Source: UBA10649 sp963700745
Lineage (GTDB): Bacteria > Actinomycetota > Actinomycetes > S36-B12
Length of the DNA stretch: 64,000 nt
Reading direction: 5' to 3'
Assembly (NCBI GenBank): GCA_963700745.1
Contig: CAVOYT010000012.1
Location: 124,001-188,000 of the forward strand
The translations under genes were made by a program, and so were the position numbers. Below, one piece after another: positions 62,977 through 64,000 of the stretch. Positions within the stretch are counted from its first letter, which is position 1. Every line of letters starts with the position of its first letter. The notes under the pieces are model-generated. The model was not told the origin of the DNA. It made no database searches and saw only the letters and a list, made by a program, of their open reading frames with translations.

Positions 62977-64000
62977 TCAGGCGGTCTGGATCGAACCGTC
63001 CGGCAGGACCAGGCCAACGGCGCCGGTTCGACGGGCGTCGCCCACCGCCTCGACCGCCCCGTCCGCCGACCGCCGCACGGCGTGCACCCCGCCGAAGAAC
63101 AGGTTCGGCGCGGGCCACGGCTCGAGTCCGGGCCAGTCGCGCTCCCGGGCCAGCTCGGCCAGCGCGACCAGGTCGTCGTCGGCGAACCCGGGCTCGACGT
63201 GCACCGGCCCGCTGCCCGTGAGGTGGACGCGGGGCGCGTCGATCGCCGTCGGCGAGATCGCTGCCCCCGTCGATCAGGCGCAGCACCACTCCGAGCAGCG
63301 CCGATCGGATGCGTTCGCTGCCGCCCGTGCCCAGCGCCGACGCGGGATCCGTCGGCGAGGTCGACCAGCGTCGGCGCCATCATCGAGCCCATCCGCGCCC
63401 CCGGCGGCAGCGCTGAACCGTCCGCCGGTCGCAGGTCCTCCTCGCCGAGCATGTTGTTGAGCGTCACGTCCCAGCCCGGCAGACGGTTCCCGAGCCGGAT
63501 CCGTTCGACGTCGTCAGAGCCGCGAAGCCGCCCTGCGCGTCCACGACCGACACGTGCGTCGTGCCCGTCGGCACCTGGCCGGGGCCACGCTGCGCGAGGG
63601 TCGCGTCGGCCAGCGCCGCTCGCGACCTCGGCCCAGCGGATCCCCCACGGCTCCTCGTCGAGGGCGGCGAGCGAGGACATCACGATCGACCCGCCCACCG
63701 ACGGCGGCGGATTGGTCCAGACCCGGCTGCCGCGCCGCGACAGGGCGAGCGGCTCGCGCCGCACGGGCCGGTAGGCCGCGAGATCGTCGGCGGTCAGCAG
63801 GCCGCCGCCCGCACCGCGATCCCGCGAGCAGGGGCTCGGCGAGCGCAGGGTCGGCGAGCCCGGCGATCCGTCCGGCGGCCAGTTCCTCGAGCAGCCGCGC
63901 GTACCCCTCGTTGCGGTAGACGCCGCTGCTCTCTGCCTCGGCGAACAGCCGGCGGCTGTCGTCGGTGATGTTGAGCAGGTCGCTCACCAGGTGCAGGAAG
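62977..64000 (-). CDS. Gamma-glutamyltransferase, C-terminal part (start beyond window), several frame breaks
   Basis: The 5' end lies beyond base 64000. From the right edge: SDLLNITDDSRRLFAEAESSGVYRNEGYARLLEEL, VWTNPPPSVGGSIVM, then the autoproteolysis site GTTHVSVVDAQGGFAAL (catalytic Thr), LNNMLGEEDLRPAD and GARMGSMMAPTLV. The end reads MHVEPGFADDDLVALAELAR, VRRSADGAVEAVGDARRTGAVG and DGSIQTA. GGT cleaves gamma-glutamyl bonds of glutathione and related compounds outside or inside the cell. Breaks near 63825, 63560, 63350 and 63255. Confidence 0.88.

Noticed and set aside
1..64000. Search for CRISPR arrays, rRNA and intact insertion sequences
   Set aside because: None seen: no regularly spaced repeats, no rRNA landmarks, no transposase motif.

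Overview
The window is high-GC DNA of a Gram-positive actinobacterium. The gene content fits Propionibacteriales (Nocardioides/Aeromicrobium type): a WS/DGAT wax-ester or triacylglycerol synthase, many lipoproteins with Ser/Thr/Pro-rich linkers, UPF0182 next to a YlbL-type PDZ/Lon protein, a DUF2342-type protein, DUF4333 and DUF5679 proteins, a CIRCE element, an IdeR-like iron box, and many genes whose -10 hexamer (TANNNT) lies 6-8 nt before the start codon, as in leaderless actinobacterial transcripts. The genus is inference. No rRNA, CRISPR array, intact insertion sequence, integrase or phage gene was seen.

Layout. 0-10 kb: an S4 RNA-binding protein, a degraded AAA ATPase, a cyclic-nucleotide-binding protein, a K+ channel, a WS/DGAT plus alpha/beta hydrolase pair, DUF3048 and DUF305 proteins, and a fatty-acid desaturase. 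10-22 kb: a lipoprotein nitroreductase, an Lrp regulator divergent from a Met/Cys PLP enzyme, secreted proteins, a badly broken GT2, stress proteins (CsbD, dodecin, USP) and Sua5, then a permease / CxxC protein / ArsR unit with a large palindrome. 22-36 kb: a long lipoprotein, two diguanylate-cyclase-type proteins, a lipoprotein behind an iron box, a sortase, an SDR, a TetR with twin operators and its DUF4386 target, and Hsp20 under CIRCE. 36-42.6 kb: an accessory stretch with a GT1, an acyl-CoA synthetase, a HepT/MntA toxin-antitoxin pair and a second GT1. It is punctuated by three copies of the 3' end of the initiator tRNA gene, each beside a hairpin, and the intact tRNA-fMet stands at the right edge. 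42.6-51 kb: a Tat metallophosphoesterase unit, and two divergent GT4 arms with a GH130 enzyme and a cupin (probable mannose-containing glycan metabolism), then a VapBC-type pair. 51-64 kb: ArfB, small lipoproteins, a methyltransferase, UPF0182, YlbL, NUDIX, DUF2342, a septum-formation-type protein, an M20 peptidase and the end of a gamma-glutamyltransferase.

Many genes are split by one-base frame breaks even though both halves are well conserved. Where I could reconstruct the break it is nearly always one extra base, often right after GAC, so I treat most as sequence errors. Such genes are entered as one CDS spanning all fragments and the break is stated. Only the GT2 at 17.1-18.6 kb, with many breaks, is entered as a pseudogene. 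Starts were chosen from ribosome-binding sites, from the -10/start distance, or from overlaps with neighbours.

Links between genes: start/stop overlaps of the ATGA or GTGA type join hydrolase-WS/DGAT, membrane protein-lipoprotein-phosphoesterase, GT4-GH130-cupin, HepT-MntA, VapB-VapC, UPF0182-methyltransferase, YlbL-small membrane protein and NUDIX-DUF2342, so these are likely co-transcribed and co-translated.
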